From the NCBI RefSeq assembly GCF_900107585.1, contig NZ_FNQM01000009.1:87739-151738 (forward strand): a DNA stretch of 64,000 nt, read 5' to 3'. The translations under genes and the position numbers were made by a program. The DNA is from Rubrimonas cliftonensis (GTDB taxonomy: Bacteria; Pseudomonadota; Alphaproteobacteria; Rhodobacterales; Rhodobacteraceae). Position 1 is the first letter of the stretch, and each line of letters begins with the position of its first letter. Below are positions 38,336 to 51,455 of this stretch, piece after piece. Below the pieces are notes generated by a model, which was not told the DNA's origin, made no database searches, and saw only the letters and a list, made by a program, of their open reading frames with translations.

Positions 38336-39913
38336 ATGTCCGAAGATTTGCTGACCGCCGCCCAGATGCGCGCCGTCGAGGCGGCCGCCATTTCTTCAGG
38401 GGCCGTCTCGGGCGCGGAACTGATGGAGCGCGCCGGCGGGTTCGCGGCCGAGGCGATCCGCGCGCGGCCGCCCGGGGTCGAGGCCGGCCGCCGCACCGCG
38501 CTCGCGCTCTGTGGACCGGGGGCCAACGGCGGCGACGGCTTCGTGGTGGCGCGCCTGCTCGCCGAGCGCGGCTGGACGGTCGAGGCGCGCCTGCTTGGCG
38601 ACGTCGCCGCGCTGACGGGCGACGCCGCGCAGGCGCAGCGCCGCTGGGCGCGGATCGGGCGGACCCTGCCGCTCGGCTCTGTCGACGGCCCCGGAGACGA
38701 GCCGCCTGCGCTGGTGATCGACGCCGTCTTCGGAACCGGGCTGAACCGGCCCCTCGGCGACGAGACCATGGCGGCGCTGGAGGCGTCGCTCGCCCGGTTC
38801 GGCGGGCCGGAGGCGCTCGCCGGCCGCGTCGTCGCCATCGACGCGCCCTCCGGCCTGTGTCTCGACAGCGGCCGCCTGCTGTGCCCGCGCTATTTCGCCG
38901 GGGCGGCTGCTCTGACCGTCACGTTCCACGCAGCCAAGCTCGGCCACGTCCTCGCCGAAGGCCCCGAGACCTGCGGCGCGCTGGCCGTGGGCGACATCGG
39001 GCTCGCGCCCTGGCGCGACGCGGCCGCCGGCCGCGCGCGGCTCGCCGCGCCCGGCCCGGCGCATCTGAAGCGCCCGGGCCACAAGTATTCCCACGGCCAC
39101 GCGCTGGTTCTCGCCGGCGGGGTCGGCCGCGGCGGCGCGGCGCGGCTGGCGGCGCGGGCGGCGCTCAGGGCGGGGGCGGGGCTTGTCACGCTCTGCCCGC
39201 CGCCCGCGGCGCTGATCGAGAACGCGGCGCGGCTGGACGCGGTGATGCTGCGCCCGGTCGCCGACGCCGCCGCGCTGACCGAGGCGCTGGCCGATCCGCG
39301 CGTCTCGGCCGTCGCGCTGGGCATGGGCCTCGGCGTCGGGGCGCGGGCGCGGGCGCTCACGGCCGCCGCGCTCGGCTCGGGCCGCGCCGTCACGCTTGAC
39401 GCGGACGCGCTCACCAGCTTCCGCGACGACCCCGCCGCGCTGTGGGCGATGACGCATCCGCGCACTGTCCTGACGCCGCACATGGGCGAGTTCGCCGCGC
39501 TCTTTCCCGACATCGCCGATGCGCTGCGCGCGCCGCCCCGGCGCGGGCCGGCGTTCTCGCGCGTGGACGCTGCGGCGCGGGCGGCGGCGCGGGCGGGGTG
39601 CGTCGTCCTGCTGAAGGGGCCCGACACGGCGATCGCGACGCCGGACGGCGCGGCCGTCGTCTCCGCCGCCGCCTACGCCCGCGCCGCGCCCTGGCTCGCC
39701 ACCGCCGGGGCCGGCGACGTGCTGGCCGGCGTCCTCGTCGGCCTCATGGCCCGCGGTTGGAGCGCCGAGGTCGCCGCGGCCGAGGCCGCATGGCTCCATG
39801 TCGAGGCGGCCCGCGCCGTCGGCCCCGGTCTGATCGCCGAAGACCTGCCCGACGCGCTGCCGGGCGTCTTCGCCCGCATGGCCGCGCCGGATTTCCGATC
39901 GCGCGCTTTCTAG
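38336..39913 (+). CDS. nnr: bifunctional NAD(P)H-hydrate epimerase/ADP-dependent NAD(P)H-hydrate dehydratase
   Basis: 525 residues. Residues about 1-215 are the YjeF_N epimerase (ALCGPGANGGDGFVVARLLAERG, VIDAVFGTGLNRPL, AIDAPSGL), and residues about 240-510 the ribokinase-like carbohydrate kinase dehydratase (HKYSHGHALVLAGGVGRGGAARLAARAALRAGAGLV, LTPHMGEFAALFP, WLATAGAGDVLAGVLVGLMARG). It repairs hydrated NADH/NADPH in the cytoplasm. It is divergent from glnB, a common alphaproteobacterial neighbourhood. Confidence 0.95.
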   Translation: MSEDLLTAAQMRAVEAAAISSGAVSGAELMERAGGFAAEAIRARPPGVEAGRRTALALCGPGANGGDGFVVARLLAERGWTVEARLLGDVAALTGDAAQAQRRWARIGRTLPLGSVDGPGDEPPALVIDAVFGTGLNRPLGDETMAALEASLARFGGPEALAGRVVAIDAPSGLCLDSGRLLCPRYFAGAAALTVTFHAAKLGHVLAEGPETCGALAVGDIGLAPWRDAAAGRARLAAPGPAHLKRPGHKYSHGHALVLAGGVGRGGAARLAARAALRAGAGLVTLCPPPAALIENAARLDAVMLRPVADAAALTEALADPRVSAVALGMGLGVGARARALTAAALGSGRAVTLDADALTSFRDDPAALWAMTHPRTVLTPHMGEFAALFPDIADALRAPPRRGPAFSRVDAAARAAARAGCVVLLKGPDTAIATPDGAAVVSAAAYARAAPWLATAGAGDVLAGVLVGLMARGWSAEVAAAEAAWLHVEAARAVGPGLIAEDLPDALPGVFARMAAPDFRSRAF

Positions 39914-39967
39914 CGATGGGGGTTCTTGGCGCCGGTCCAAGCACGCGCTAATGGGGCCTCGGAACAC

Positions 39968-40052
39968 GCGGGCGTGGTGAAACTGGTAGACACGCGAGAT
40001 TTAGGTTCTCGTGCCGCAAGGCGTGGGGGTTCAAGTCCCTCCGTCCGCACCA
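39968..40052 (+). tRNA. tRNA-Leu (anticodon UAG)
   Basis: 85 bases with encoded CCA. The acceptor GCGGGCG pairs with CGTCCGC (one G-U), the D-arm contains GGTAGACAC, the anticodon stem CGAGA/TCTCG encloses TTTAGGT giving anticodon TAG, the short variable stem is GTGCCGCAAGGCGT, and the T-arm is GGGGGTTCAAGTCCCTC. The class II variable arm fits leucine. It precedes tig. Confidence 0.95.
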
Positions 40053-40113
40053 GGACACGCCGCGGCCGCGGAAAGATGCGGCCGGTGATGGCTGTCGGAA
40101 CAGGGGTGGTGAG

Positions 40114-41439
40114 ATGCAGGTGACGGAAACCAGGGCCGAGGGCCTCAAGCGGGCCTACGCCGTCAAGGTGCCCGCCGCCGCGCTGGGCGAGAAGGTCGCC
40201 GAGAAGCTGGAGGCCGTGCGGGCGGACTTCCAGATGAAGGGCTTCCGCAAGGGCAAGGCGCCGGTGCCGCTGCTGAAGAAGATGTTCGGCAAGAGCGTGC
40301 TGGGCGAGGCCGTGCAGGAGACCGTCGACGACGCGCTGCGCAGCCACTTCGAGACGACCGGCGACCAGCCCGCCTCGCAGCCCGACATCAAGATCGCGAA
40401 CGAGGACTTCAAGGAAGGCGACGACCTCGACATCGAGATCGCCTACGAGCGCCTGCCCGAGATCCCCGAGATCGACTTCCGCTCCATCTCGCTGGAGCGG
40501 CTGGTCGCGGAGGTCGAGGACGGCGCGGTGGGCGAGGCGCTCGACAACCTCGCCAGGACGGCCGAGAACTTCGAGGCAAAGGAAGGCGCCGCGGCCGAGG
40601 GCGACCAGGTCGTGATCGACTTCGTCGGCAGCGTCGACGGCGAGAAGTTCGAGGGCGGCGCGGCGGAGGACTATCCGCTCGTCATCGGCTCCAACAGCTT
40701 CATCCCCGGCTTCGAGCCGCAGCTCGTCGGCGCCGCGGCGGGCGAGGAGCGCGAGGTCAAGGTCAGCTTCCCCGAGAATTACGGCGCGCCCAACCTCGCC
40801 GGCAGGGACGCGGTCTTCGCCTGCACGGTCAAGGAGGTCCGCGGGCCTGTTCCGGCGCAGGTCGACGACGCGCTCGCGCAGAAGTTCGGCGCCGAGGATC
40901 TGGAGGCGCTGAAGGGCCAGATCCGCGAGCGGCTGGGCGAGGAGTACAAGGGCGCCGCCCGCGCGCTGCTCAAGCGCCGCCTGCTCGACGCGCTGGACGA
41001 GAGGGCCGAGTTCGACCTGCCCGAGTCGCTGGTCGACATTGAGGCCAAGCAGATCGCCCACCAGCTCTGGCACGAGGAGCACAAGGACGTTCAGGGCCAC
41101 GACCACCCCGAGATCGAGCCCGACGAGGAGCACCTCAAGCTCGCGCGTCGGCGCGTCGGGCTGGGCCTGCTGCTGGCCGAGGTCGGCAAGACCGCCGAGG
41201 TCCGCATCTCCAACGAGGAGATGACGCAGGCGATCATGGCGCAGGCGCGCCAGTATCCCGGTCAGGAGCGCGCGTTCTTCGACTTCGTGCGCCAGAACGA
41301 GCAGGCGCTCGCCCAGATCCGCGCGCCGCTCTACGAGGACAAGGTCATCGACTACATCCTCGAACTCGCGACGATCACCGAGCGGACCGTCACCAAGGAC
41401 GAGCTGCAGGCCGAGTTCGACAAGCTCGACGAGGCGTGA
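40114..41439 (+). CDS. tig: trigger factor
   Basis: 441 residues. The ribosome-binding N-domain holds [16 protein letters not shown] (signature GFRKGKAP), the FKBP-type PPIase domain is around residues 160-245 ([45 protein letters not shown]), and the helical C-domain follows. It is a ribosome-associated chaperone for nascent chains. Upstream is tRNA-Leu and downstream are clpP, clpX and lon, the usual proteostasis block, here interrupted by minus-strand light-harvesting genes. Confidence 0.96.
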   Translation: MQVTETRAEGLKRAYAVKVPAAALGEKVAEKLEAVRADFQMKGFRKGKAPVPLLKKMFGKSVLGEAVQETVDDALRSHFETTGDQPASQPDIKIANEDFKEGDDLDIEIAYERLPEIPEIDFRSISLERLVAEVEDGAVGEALDNLARTAENFEAKEGAAAEGDQVVIDFVGSVDGEKFEGGAAEDYPLVIGSNSFIPGFEPQLVGAAAGEEREVKVSFPENYGAPNLAGRDAVFACTVKEVRGPVPAQVDDALAQKFGAEDLEALKGQIRERLGEEYKGAARALLKRRLLDALDERAEFDLPESLVDIEAKQIAHQLWHEEHKDVQGHDHPEIEPDEEHLKLARRRVGLGLLLAEVGKTAEVRISNEEMTQAIMAQARQYPGQERAFFDFVRQNEQALAQIRAPLYEDKVIDYILELATITERTVTKDELQAEFDKLDEA

Positions 41440-41514
41440 AGCGACGGCTGCGCCCGCGCCGGGACGGCGTCGCCCGCCAGCAGCGCCGGGACGGCGCCGC
41501 CCATCAAGGCGAGG

Positions 41515-41581
41515 GGTTGGCGTCGCCCGTCAAGGCGAGTGGTCGTCAAGGCGAGTGGTTGGCGTCGCCCGCCAAGGCGAG
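41515..41581. repeat. direct repeats between tig and the LH alpha gene
   Basis: The 25-base unit starting GGTTGGCGTCGCCCG and ending CAAGGCGAG occurs at 41515-41539 and 41557-41581 with one mismatch. Partial copies of CAAGGCGAG(TGG) lie at about 41505 and 41546. It fills the convergent tig/LH gap. Confidence 0.75.
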
Positions 41582-41592
41582 GGGGCGACGCC
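41561..41592 (-). terminator. stem-loop after the LH alpha gene
   Basis: GGCGTCGCCC and GGGCGACGCC pair perfectly (10 bp) around a 12-base loop, starting ten bases beyond the LH alpha stop on the minus strand. No U-tract. Strong hairpins at this place stabilise antenna-gene mRNAs in known puf and puc operons. Confidence 0.6.
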
Positions 41593-41601
41593 CGGGCCGG
41601 C

Positions 41602-41745
41602 TCAGCCCAGCAGGCCAGTCACATAGCGTTCCGACAGTGACACCACCATCACATGGATCAGGAACGACGCGAGCATCAGGACCAGGAGCCCCAAGACGCC
41701 TTCGCGCGGCGTGATGTGACGCCAGATCTTCCAAAGGTCATTCAT
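41602..41745 (-). CDS. light-harvesting antenna alpha polypeptide
   Basis: 47 residues beginning MNDLWKIWRHITPREGV. The N-terminal WKIW box, the single membrane helix and the LIHVMVVS segment, whose His (about residue 31) ligates bacteriochlorophyll, identify a LH alpha chain. GGAAAGGACG precedes the ATG. It follows the beta gene by 85 bases, the beta-then-alpha order of puf and puc operons. The C-terminal tail is short for LH1 alpha. I cannot decide between LH1 (PufA) and LH2 (PucA) types. The gene is too short for most automated calls. Confidence 0.9.
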   Translation of the reverse strand: MNDLWKIWRHITPREGVLGLLVLMLASFLIHVMVVSLSERYVTGLLG

Positions 41746-41754
41746 CGTCTCGTC

Positions 41755-41793
41755 CTTTCCGAATGCGCCTGAGCGCGGGCTTTCCGAATGCGC
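41755..41793 (-). repeat. duplicated 14-base element in the LH beta-alpha spacer
   Basis: CTTTCCGAATGCGC occurs at 41755-41768 and 41780-41793 (25-base period). On the coding strand each copy reads GCGCATTCGGAAAG, and the one nearer the alpha gene supplies its ribosome site. The duplication therefore copied the translation-initiation region. Confidence 0.65.
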
Positions 41794-41830
41794 TTTCGCG
41801 CGGGGTGGCGCTTGGGTTCGCGGTCGGGCG

Positions 41831-41989
41831 TCAGCCCGGGAACCATGGCAGCCACTGCCAGACGAGAACGTGCGCGATGAAGGCGACGGCCGCCCACACC
41901 TGCACGCCGCGCACGAAGTAGCCGTGGATCTCCTTCGCTTCGTCGTCTGAAATCCCGTTAGGATTCATGACGGAGTTTTGTTCAGGCAT
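41831..41989 (-). CDS. light-harvesting antenna beta polypeptide
   Basis: 52 residues from the ATG at 41989, which has GGAGGGGAGACG upstream. ISDDEAKEIHGYFVRG is the cytoplasmic head with the first conserved His, and FIAHVLVWQWLPWFPG contains the bacteriochlorophyll-ligating His (about residue 40) and the W-x-x-PW end of antenna beta chains. With the alpha gene 85 bases downstream it forms a two-gene antenna operon in the tig-clpP gap, away from any other photosynthesis gene in the window. The PW ending recalls LH1 and the LH2 of Rhodospirillum molischianum type. Confidence 0.93.
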   Translation of the reverse strand: MPEQNSVMNPNGISDDEAKEIHGYFVRGVQVWAAVAFIAHVLVWQWLPWFPG

Positions 41990-42162
41990 GGTCGTCTCCC
42001 CTCCCAGAGTGAACATCATCACGGATGACCGCTTCGAGGGGTTTCGTCGGCGCGGGGCGCAGGGGGACATCATGCCGGGGGCGCGCCCTCCCGCCGGCAG
42101 GTTCTCGCACGCGCCGACCCCTCTCGCCGGACAAGCGCGATGCTTGGCCCGCTTGGGGGTGC

Positions 42163-42180
42163 TGTCAAGATAAATTTACA
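42163..42180 (-). promoter_or_regulatory. PpsR/CrtJ-type box over a -35 element for the LH operon
   Basis: TGTCAAGATAAATTTACA fits TGT-N12-ACA, the aerobic photosynthesis repressor PpsR/CrtJ site. On the minus strand its end reads TTGACA, a perfect -35, so the box covers the promoter as in bch, crt and puc genes. It is 174 bases upstream of the LH beta ATG and stands out as AT-rich in this gap (41990-42411). The candidate -10 (AAGCAT, 17 bases on) is weak. The clpP promoter must lie in the same gap; CTTGCC-N14-AGCAATTA near 42328 is a weak possibility. Confidence 0.68.
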
Positions 42181-42411
42181 AAAATGGTGTCAGGTTTCTT
42201 TGTCGTTCGACGCAGGGGCCGTCCGGCGCGCGTGCTCCGGGGAGCCGCGGCCCCACTCCGCCGGCGGCGCGCGGAGGTTTCCGCCACGCGCCGCAACCCG
42301 CCGAGGTTGCGGCGCGCGCCAAACCTTGCCGGGGGCACGGGCAGCAATTAGGACTGACCTGCGGCGGCGCTTTCCCGCGTCGCGCTTCCTCTACCCGCAA
42401 AGGCCGCTGCG

Positions 42412-43047
42412 ATGCGCGAACGTGATCCGATCGACGTCTACATGAACACCCTCGTCCCGATGGTGGTCGAACAGACCAGCCGGGGCGAGAGAGCCTACGA
42501 CATCTATTCCCGGCTGCTGAAGGAGCGGATCATCTTCCTCTCCGGGCCGGTGCATGACGGCATGTCCACGCTCATGGTCGCGCAGCTTCTGTTTCTCGAA
42601 GCCGAGAATCCGAAGAAAGACATCGCCATGTACATCAACAGCCCCGGCGGCGTCGTCTCGTCCGGCCTGTCGATCTATGACACGATGCAGTACATCCGCC
42701 CGAAGGTCTCGACGCTGGTGATCGGCCAGGCCGCCTCGATGGGCTCGCTGCTGCTCTGCGCCGGCGAGAAGGGGATGCGCTTCTCGCTGCCCAACAGCCG
42801 CGTCATGGTGCACCAGCCCTCCGGCGGCTTCCAGGGGCAGGCCTCCGACATCGCGCTTCACGCCAAGGAGATCCTTGAGCTGAAGGAGCGTCTCAACCGC
42901 ATTTACGAAAAGCACACGGGGCAGGATTACGACACGGTCGAGAAGGCGCTTGATCGCGACAACTTCATGACCGCCGAGGCGGCCAAGGAATGGGGGCTCG
43001 TTGACGAGATCGTGTCCAAGCGGGAGGCGCCCGAAGGTGAAGCCTGA
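42412..43047 (+). CDS. clpP: ATP-dependent Clp protease proteolytic subunit
   Basis: 211 residues. Catalytic Ser in [14 protein letters not shown] and His in [18 protein letters not shown], with the Asp further on; [14 protein letters not shown] and [12 protein letters not shown] are family segments. The N-terminal [36 protein letters not shown] is typical of alphaproteobacterial ClpP1. It forms the tetradecameric serine peptidase used by ClpX. It is 120 bases before clpX. Confidence 0.97.
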   Translation: MRERDPIDVYMNTLVPMVVEQTSRGERAYDIYSRLLKERIIFLSGPVHDGMSTLMVAQLLFLEAENPKKDIAMYINSPGGVVSSGLSIYDTMQYIRPKVSTLVIGQAASMGSLLLCAGEKGMRFSLPNSRVMVHQPSGGFQGQASDIALHAKEILELKERLNRIYEKHTGQDYDTVEKALDRDNFMTAEAAKEWGLVDEIVSKREAPEGEA

Positions 43048-43167
43048 GCGCGGCGTCATTCACCACGGCGCGCGCTTGAACCCCACCCCCGGGCGTGTTC
43101 CTATGACAGAGACGCGACGGCGCGACGGAGACATCCGCCGCGCCGCTGACGCCAGAGGAGTGAAGGC

Positions 43168-44427
<1,260 letters not shown>

Positions 44428-44444
44428 GCTGTCGATCTGAAGGT

Positions 44445-44472
44445 CGGCCGCGCCCCTTACGGGGCTCGGCCG
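44445..44472 (+). terminator. hairpin between clpX and lon
   Basis: CGGCCG-CG-CCCC and GGGG-CT-CGGCCG form a 12-position stem with one internal mismatch pair around TTAC, 17 bases after clpX. No U-run follows. It could separate clpX from lon or attenuate read-through. Confidence 0.45.
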
Positions 44473-44621
44473 CCGCCGCCGGCCCCGACGGGGGACTTCT
44501 GCGGCGCGCGGCTTGATCGCGGCGCGACGGCGCACGACATGATGGCTACGTCTCTGAATACTGGAGATGCGCCGCCGCCGCTCCACGGGGCGGCGCGTCT
44601 TGCGAAAGGGCAAGAGCAGCA

Positions 44622-47015
<2,394 letters not shown>

Positions 47016-47257
47016 CGCCCGCGCCGGCGAGCCCAGGCCCGCCGGCGCGCTACCGCCGCGCGCCGCGGGGGCGGCGTCGCGAGATCAGAAGTACGAACAC
47101 GGACATTCCGCCAGATTTTATCGCCGCCTTAATTTCCCGTTTCTTCCGTGGCATTTAGTTTGTCCCGGAAGACCTTGCGTTGTCGTGACGCAGGGAGGTG
47201 GGGCGACGCGCCGCAGAAATCCGACCTTCTGCGAGCGTTCGAGGCAAGGCTGGATCG

Positions 47258-49939
47258 ATGCGGATTTCGCTTCGCGCGCTGATCGTCGGACTCGCCTTGG
47301 CGTCCGTGTTCGCAAGCCTGATCGCCTTCGGGTTCGTTTCCTACGGTTTCGCCGCGTCGGCGCTGCGCGAGTCCGTCGTCGCTAGGCTGACGGCGGTCGC
47401 TTCCGCCCGCGCGGCGACTGTCGACCAGGTTCATCGCGGCTGGCGCGACAGGGTGGAACTCATCGTCGGCGGCGAGGCCGTCGCGGGATGGCTGCGGGAG
47501 GAGGAGCGCGGCGACCTTGACGCCGCGCCCCCGCCGCCTGAGCTGTCGGTTCTCGGCCAGCCGTCCCATCGCGATCTCGTCGGGCTCGCCTTCTTCTCAA
47601 GGCATGGCGACCTGGTGCACGAGGTCTCGCTCCACCCCGGCGACGTGGCCGACTGGCGCGATGCGGTCGATCTGCGCCGCATCGACCGCGTCACCTCCCT
47701 CGGCGAGCGCCCGACGGTCTTTGGCGCGAGCTTCGCGCTGGCGGCCCCGGTGCGGGCGGGGCGCACCGTCGGCTACGTCATCGCGCAGTTCTCCATGGAG
47801 CCCATCGCCGACGTCTCGCGGGACTTCGACGGCCTTGGCGAGACGGGGGAGGTCGTCGTTGTCAGGCGCGGTGCGGACGGGGCCTTCAGCTATGCGACGC
47901 CGCTGCGTTTCGACAGGCCGGCGGTGTATCCGCGCCCTGCTGCGACGGCGGCGGAGCAGGCGAGCCTCGACTCGGTCTTCTCCTCCGCCGGGGCGCAGGG
48001 CGTGCATGTTCTCACCGACTATCGCGGAGAGACGACGCTCGCGAGAGCGGCCTTCGTGCGCGCGGTCGACTGGCTGGTTGTCGCGAAGATGGACAAGGCC
48101 GAAGCCGTCGCCCCGCTCGGCGCCTGGACGCGGGAGGCCGTGGCCACCGCAGCGATCACGGCGCTTCTGCTGACCGGGCTGTGCCTCGTCGCGACGCGGC
48201 TCGTGACGCAGCCGGTCGAGGCGCTCACTGCCGTCGCCGACAGGCTTCAGGCCGGCCAGTACGACGCGCGGTCCCGGAGCGGCTTCATTGTGGAGGTCAA
48301 CAAGCTGGGCGAGGCGTTCGACCGGATGGCGGGCGGCATCAGCGGGACGCTGGACTCCCTGCGCGCGGCGCGCGACAGCGCCGAGGCGGCGAGCCGCGCC
48401 AAGTCGAGCTTCCTGGCCAACATGAGCCACGAGATCCGGACGCCGATGAACGGCGTGATCGGCGCGGCGCGGCTGCTGGACGCCACCCGGCTCGACGCGG
48501 AGCAGCGGATGCTGACGCGCGTGATCGCCTCGTCCGGCGACGCGCTGCTGACGCTGATCAACGACATCCTCGACATCTCGCGCATCGAGGCCGGCAAGAT
48601 GCGGGTGAACGCCGAGCCCTTCGACCTGCGGGCGATCGTCGAGGGCGTCGCCGCGATGCTCGGGCCGGCGGCCGCGGCGAAGGGGCTGGAGCTGGTCGTC
48701 TCGGTCGAGCCGTCCGTGGCGGCGCAGGTGATCGGCGATCCCGGGCGCGTCCGGCAGATCGTGACGAACCTCGCCGGCAACGCCGTGAAGTTCACCACAC
48801 GGGGGCACATCGCGATCAATGTCGCGGGCGAGGCCGAGGGGCGCGTCCGCATCGACGTCGAGGACACCGGGCCCGGCATCGCGCCCGACCAGCTGCCGCT
48901 CGTGTTCGAGGCGTTTCGCCAGGCCGACGACAGCAGCACCCGGAACCATGACGGCGCCGGGCTCGGGCTGGCCATCACGCGGCGGCTGGCGGAGTTGATG
49001 GAGGGAGAGGTCGTCGCGGCGTCGACGCCGGGCCGCGGGTCGACCTTCACCGCGTCGCTGAAGCTGCCGCCCGCCGCCGGCGGGGCCGGGCCGACCTGGC
49101 CGCCGGCGCTCGCCGGTCGGCGGGCGCTGCTGGTCCATCCCCACGCCCTTGCGCGCCGGGCGCTGGCGCAGACGCTCCGCTCGGCGGGCATGGGCGTCGA
49201 GGCCTTCGATGCCTCGCCGGGGCCCGCGACACGGGACCGGTTCGACGTCGCGCTGGTCGCCATGCGGGAAGGCGCGCCGGGGCGGGCCGCGCCTGTCCCT
49301 GCGGCGGAGGCCGTGCCGACGATCGCACTGGTGAGCGCCGCGCCGTCGGACGTGGCGCGATTCGACGCGGCCGGCTTCTTCGCCGTCCTGACCGCGCCGT
49401 GCCCCGGCGCCGTCCTGCTCGACGCGCTGGCGAAGGCCGTCGAGGCCGGGCAAGGCGCGCTGGGCGCCTCGGATGCGTCCGCGCCCGGCGTCGACGGGCC
49501 GGGGCCGCTCGCGGGCTTTCGGCTCCTCGTCGCCGAGGACAACGCCATCAACCGGATGATCATCGTCGCGTTCCTGGAACGCAGCGGGGCCGAGGTCCGG
49601 ATATGCGACGATGGGCTCGCCGCGGCCGAGGCTTTCCCTGAAGGTGTATGGGACGCGGTCCTGCTCGACCTCTCGATGCCGCGGCTGGACGGCTTCGCCG
49701 CCGCCGCGCGCATGCGCGCCTTCGAAGCGGACCGGTCGCGCGAGGCGGCCCCGATCATCGCGCTGACGGCCCACGCGCTTGCGGAGGATCGGGCGCGCTG
49801 CCTCGCCGCCGGGATGGATGACGTGGTGACGAAGCCGGTGGACGACAGTCTTCTCGTCGCGGCCATTCTTCGCTGCGCAGGGGCCCGCCGAGCCGCGGCG
49901 ACCGAACGAGCGGTTGCCGAACGAGCGGCGGCGGAATGA
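47258..49939 (+). CDS. membrane hybrid sensor histidine kinase
   Basis: About 893 residues from the ATG at 47258. TM1 at residues 5-27, a periplasmic sensor of about 265 residues (dCache-like, not firmly assigned), TM2 near 293-312, HAMP, then HisKA with the phospho-His at 391 ([15 protein letters not shown]), the ATPase (DTGPGI and [12 protein letters not shown]), a degenerate receiver at about 615-735 that lacks the phospho-Asp, and a complete receiver with Asp804 ([12 protein letters not shown]). It overlaps the following binding-protein gene by ATGA. No separate response regulator or Hpt is nearby. Confidence 0.92.
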   Translation: MRISLRALIVGLALASVFASLIAFGFVSYGFAASALRESVVARLTAVASARAATVDQVHRGWRDRVELIVGGEAVAGWLREEERGDLDAAPPPPELSVLGQPSHRDLVGLAFFSRHGDLVHEVSLHPGDVADWRDAVDLRRIDRVTSLGERPTVFGASFALAAPVRAGRTVGYVIAQFSMEPIADVSRDFDGLGETGEVVVVRRGADGAFSYATPLRFDRPAVYPRPAATAAEQASLDSVFSSAGAQGVHVLTDYRGETTLARAAFVRAVDWLVVAKMDKAEAVAPLGAWTREAVATAAITALLLTGLCLVATRLVTQPVEALTAVADRLQAGQYDARSRSGFIVEVNKLGEAFDRMAGGISGTLDSLRAARDSAEAASRAKSSFLANMSHEIRTPMNGVIGAARLLDATRLDAEQRMLTRVIASSGDALLTLINDILDISRIEAGKMRVNAEPFDLRAIVEGVAAMLGPAAAAKGLELVVSVEPSVAAQVIGDPGRVRQIVTNLAGNAVKFTTRGHIAINVAGEAEGRVRIDVEDTGPGIAPDQLPLVFEAFRQADDSSTRNHDGAGLGLAITRRLAELMEGEVVAASTPGRGSTFTASLKLPPAAGGAGPTWPPALAGRRALLVHPHALARRALAQTLRSAGMGVEAFDASPGPATRDRFDVALVAMREGAPGRAAPVPAAEAVPTIALVSAAPSDVARFDAAGFFAVLTAPCPGAVLLDALAKAVEAGQGALGASDASAPGVDGPGPLAGFRLLVAEDNAINRMIIVAFLERSGAEVRICDDGLAAAEAFPEGVWDAVLLDLSMPRLDGFAAAARMRAFEADRSREAAPIIALTAHALAEDRARCLAAGMDDVVTKPVDDSLLVAAILRCAGARRAAATERAVAERAAAE

Positions 49940-49990
49940 GGGGCGGCGGCATGAGGGGCGGCGGCATGAGGGGCGGCGGCGGCATTAGAG
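49936..49990 (+). repeat. 15-base tandem repeat across the start codons
   Basis: The unit ATGAGGGGCGGCGGC is present three times in a row, with a fourth degenerate GGCATTAGAGGCGGC copy. Each unit carries an ATG, and GAGGGG in the preceding unit can serve as its ribosome site. Copy-number change would add or remove an MRGGG unit without shifting the frame. Confidence 0.85.
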
Positions 49991-51333
49991 GCGGCGGGCT
50001 GGCGGGGTGCAGGCGGCGTCTCTTCGCTCTCGCGGCGATGATCTGCGCAGTCGCGCTGAACTGCGCCGCGGCCGCGGCCGACCCCTACGCGCCCTATCGC
50101 GGCGACGTCCTGCGCGTGATGTTCCCGAGCCATCCCCACTTCGACGCCGCCGCGTCGCTCCTTACCCGCTTCACCGAGGAGACCGGTGTCGAGGTCGAGG
50201 TGGAGACGATGGACTATCTGGCGATGATGCGTCGCCAGTCGGAGCTGCTCGCCGCAAGCGTCGGCCGGCACGACCTCATCGCCTATGTCGCTTTCACCAA
50301 GGCGGACCTCGTCTCGGCGGACCGGATATGGCCCCTGGCGCCGTTTCTCCTCAATCCGCGCCTGGCGGATCCGGACTACGACGCCGCCGATCTCGTCACC
50401 GGCTATCTGGAGAATGTCGGCGTCGTCGGCGGGGCCAAGGGCTATCTGCCCGGAGCGCTCCAGGGCGCCTACGGCGTGCCCTTCGGCGCGGAGACGTCGG
50501 TGCTGGGCTACCGTCGCGACGTGTTCGAGCGCCACGGCCTCGCCCCGCCGGAGACCTATGACGAGTTGCTCGGGGCGGCGTGTCTGATCCCGGAACTCGA
50601 GCCGGGCATGGCCGGCCTCGCGTCGCGCAGCGAGCCCGGCCACAACCTGACGCACGCCTTCCTGCTGCATCTCGCGCCACTTGGCGGGAGGGTGTTCGAC
50701 GATGGCTGGAACTACGTCGCCAACAATCCGCAGGGCGTGGCGGCGGGCGAGGCGCTCAAGCGCATTCTCGCCTGTTCCGGGGGCGCCGACGCGCAGCTCG
50801 ACGCAGGCGAGGCGCGCGATCTGTTTCTGGAAGGCGGGGCGGCGATGTATCTCGACAGCTCGGTGGCCGCGGGGGCCGTGGGCCGATCGCCCGTCGCCGG
50901 GCTGGTCGGATGGGCGGCGCATCCCGTCGGGGTCCGCCGCGCCTCGCAGACCCGCGGCTTCGGGCTCGCGATTCCGCGCAACGCGCCGAACCCGGAGGCC
51001 GCGTTCCTGCTGATGCAGTGGCTCACCTCGAAGCCGGTCGACCGCCTGATCGCACTCGGCGGCGGCAACCCGTCCCGCTTCTCGACTCACGCCGACCGAG
51101 AACTCAACGCGCGGACTCCGCATCTCGCGGTCTTCGGCGAGGCGCTGCGGCACGCCGACCCGGACTGGCGGCCGATCATCCCCGTCTGGGGGCGGATCAA
51201 CGCGATGCTCGGGCTCGCGCTGGCGCGCGCGATGACGGGGGAGATGACGGTGCAGGCGGCGCTCGACAGCATCGCGGCGCCGGTCGCGGAGATCATGGCG
51301 GAGGCCGGCTATCACGTCTGGCGTCGCCGCTAG
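49936..51333 (+). CDS. extracellular solute-binding protein (family 1-like), coupled to the histidine kinase
   Basis: Up to 465 residues. The N-terminus has three in-frame ATG codons 15 bases apart (49936, 49951, 49966) encoding MRGGG repeats, then a signal peptide [23 protein letters not shown]. The mature part is a family-1 binding protein: [74 protein letters not shown], and [23 protein letters not shown]. No ABC permease or ATPase is adjacent; the partner gene is a sensor kinase. It is probably the periplasmic ligand receptor for that kinase, by analogy with LuxP/LuxQ or TorT/TorS. Confidence 0.87.
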   Translation: MRGGGMRGGGMRGGGGIRGGGLAGCRRRLFALAAMICAVALNCAAAAADPYAPYRGDVLRVMFPSHPHFDAAASLLTRFTEETGVEVEVETMDYLAMMRRQSELLAASVGRHDLIAYVAFTKADLVSADRIWPLAPFLLNPRLADPDYDAADLVTGYLENVGVVGGAKGYLPGALQGAYGVPFGAETSVLGYRRDVFERHGLAPPETYDELLGAACLIPELEPGMAGLASRSEPGHNLTHAFLLHLAPLGGRVFDDGWNYVANNPQGVAAGEALKRILACSGGADAQLDAGEARDLFLEGGAAMYLDSSVAAGAVGRSPVAGLVGWAAHPVGVRRASQTRGFGLAIPRNAPNPEAAFLLMQWLTSKPVDRLIALGGGNPSRFSTHADRELNARTPHLAVFGEALRHADPDWRPIIPVWGRINAMLGLALARAMTGEMTVQAALDSIAAPVAEIMAEAGYHVWRRR

Positions 51334-51455
51334 AGTGTTTTCCCGGGCCGACCGGCGCGGCCAGCGACAGGAAAACCGCGACAGGGTGTCGGCGCGGGGC
51401 GGCAGACCCGACGCAGTCGCGTCGAACGCCGCTCCGGGCGCGTCGTCCTCGGCCC

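Noticed and set aside
39968..40052. tRNA-Leu as an integration site for a mobile element
   Set aside because: No integrase, no repeated tRNA 3' end downstream, and conserved housekeeping genes follow.
41515..41592. Tandem repeats after tig read as a CRISPR or integron site
   Set aside because: Two 25-base copies only, no spacers of uniform length and no integrase; better explained by duplication around the LH operon hairpin.
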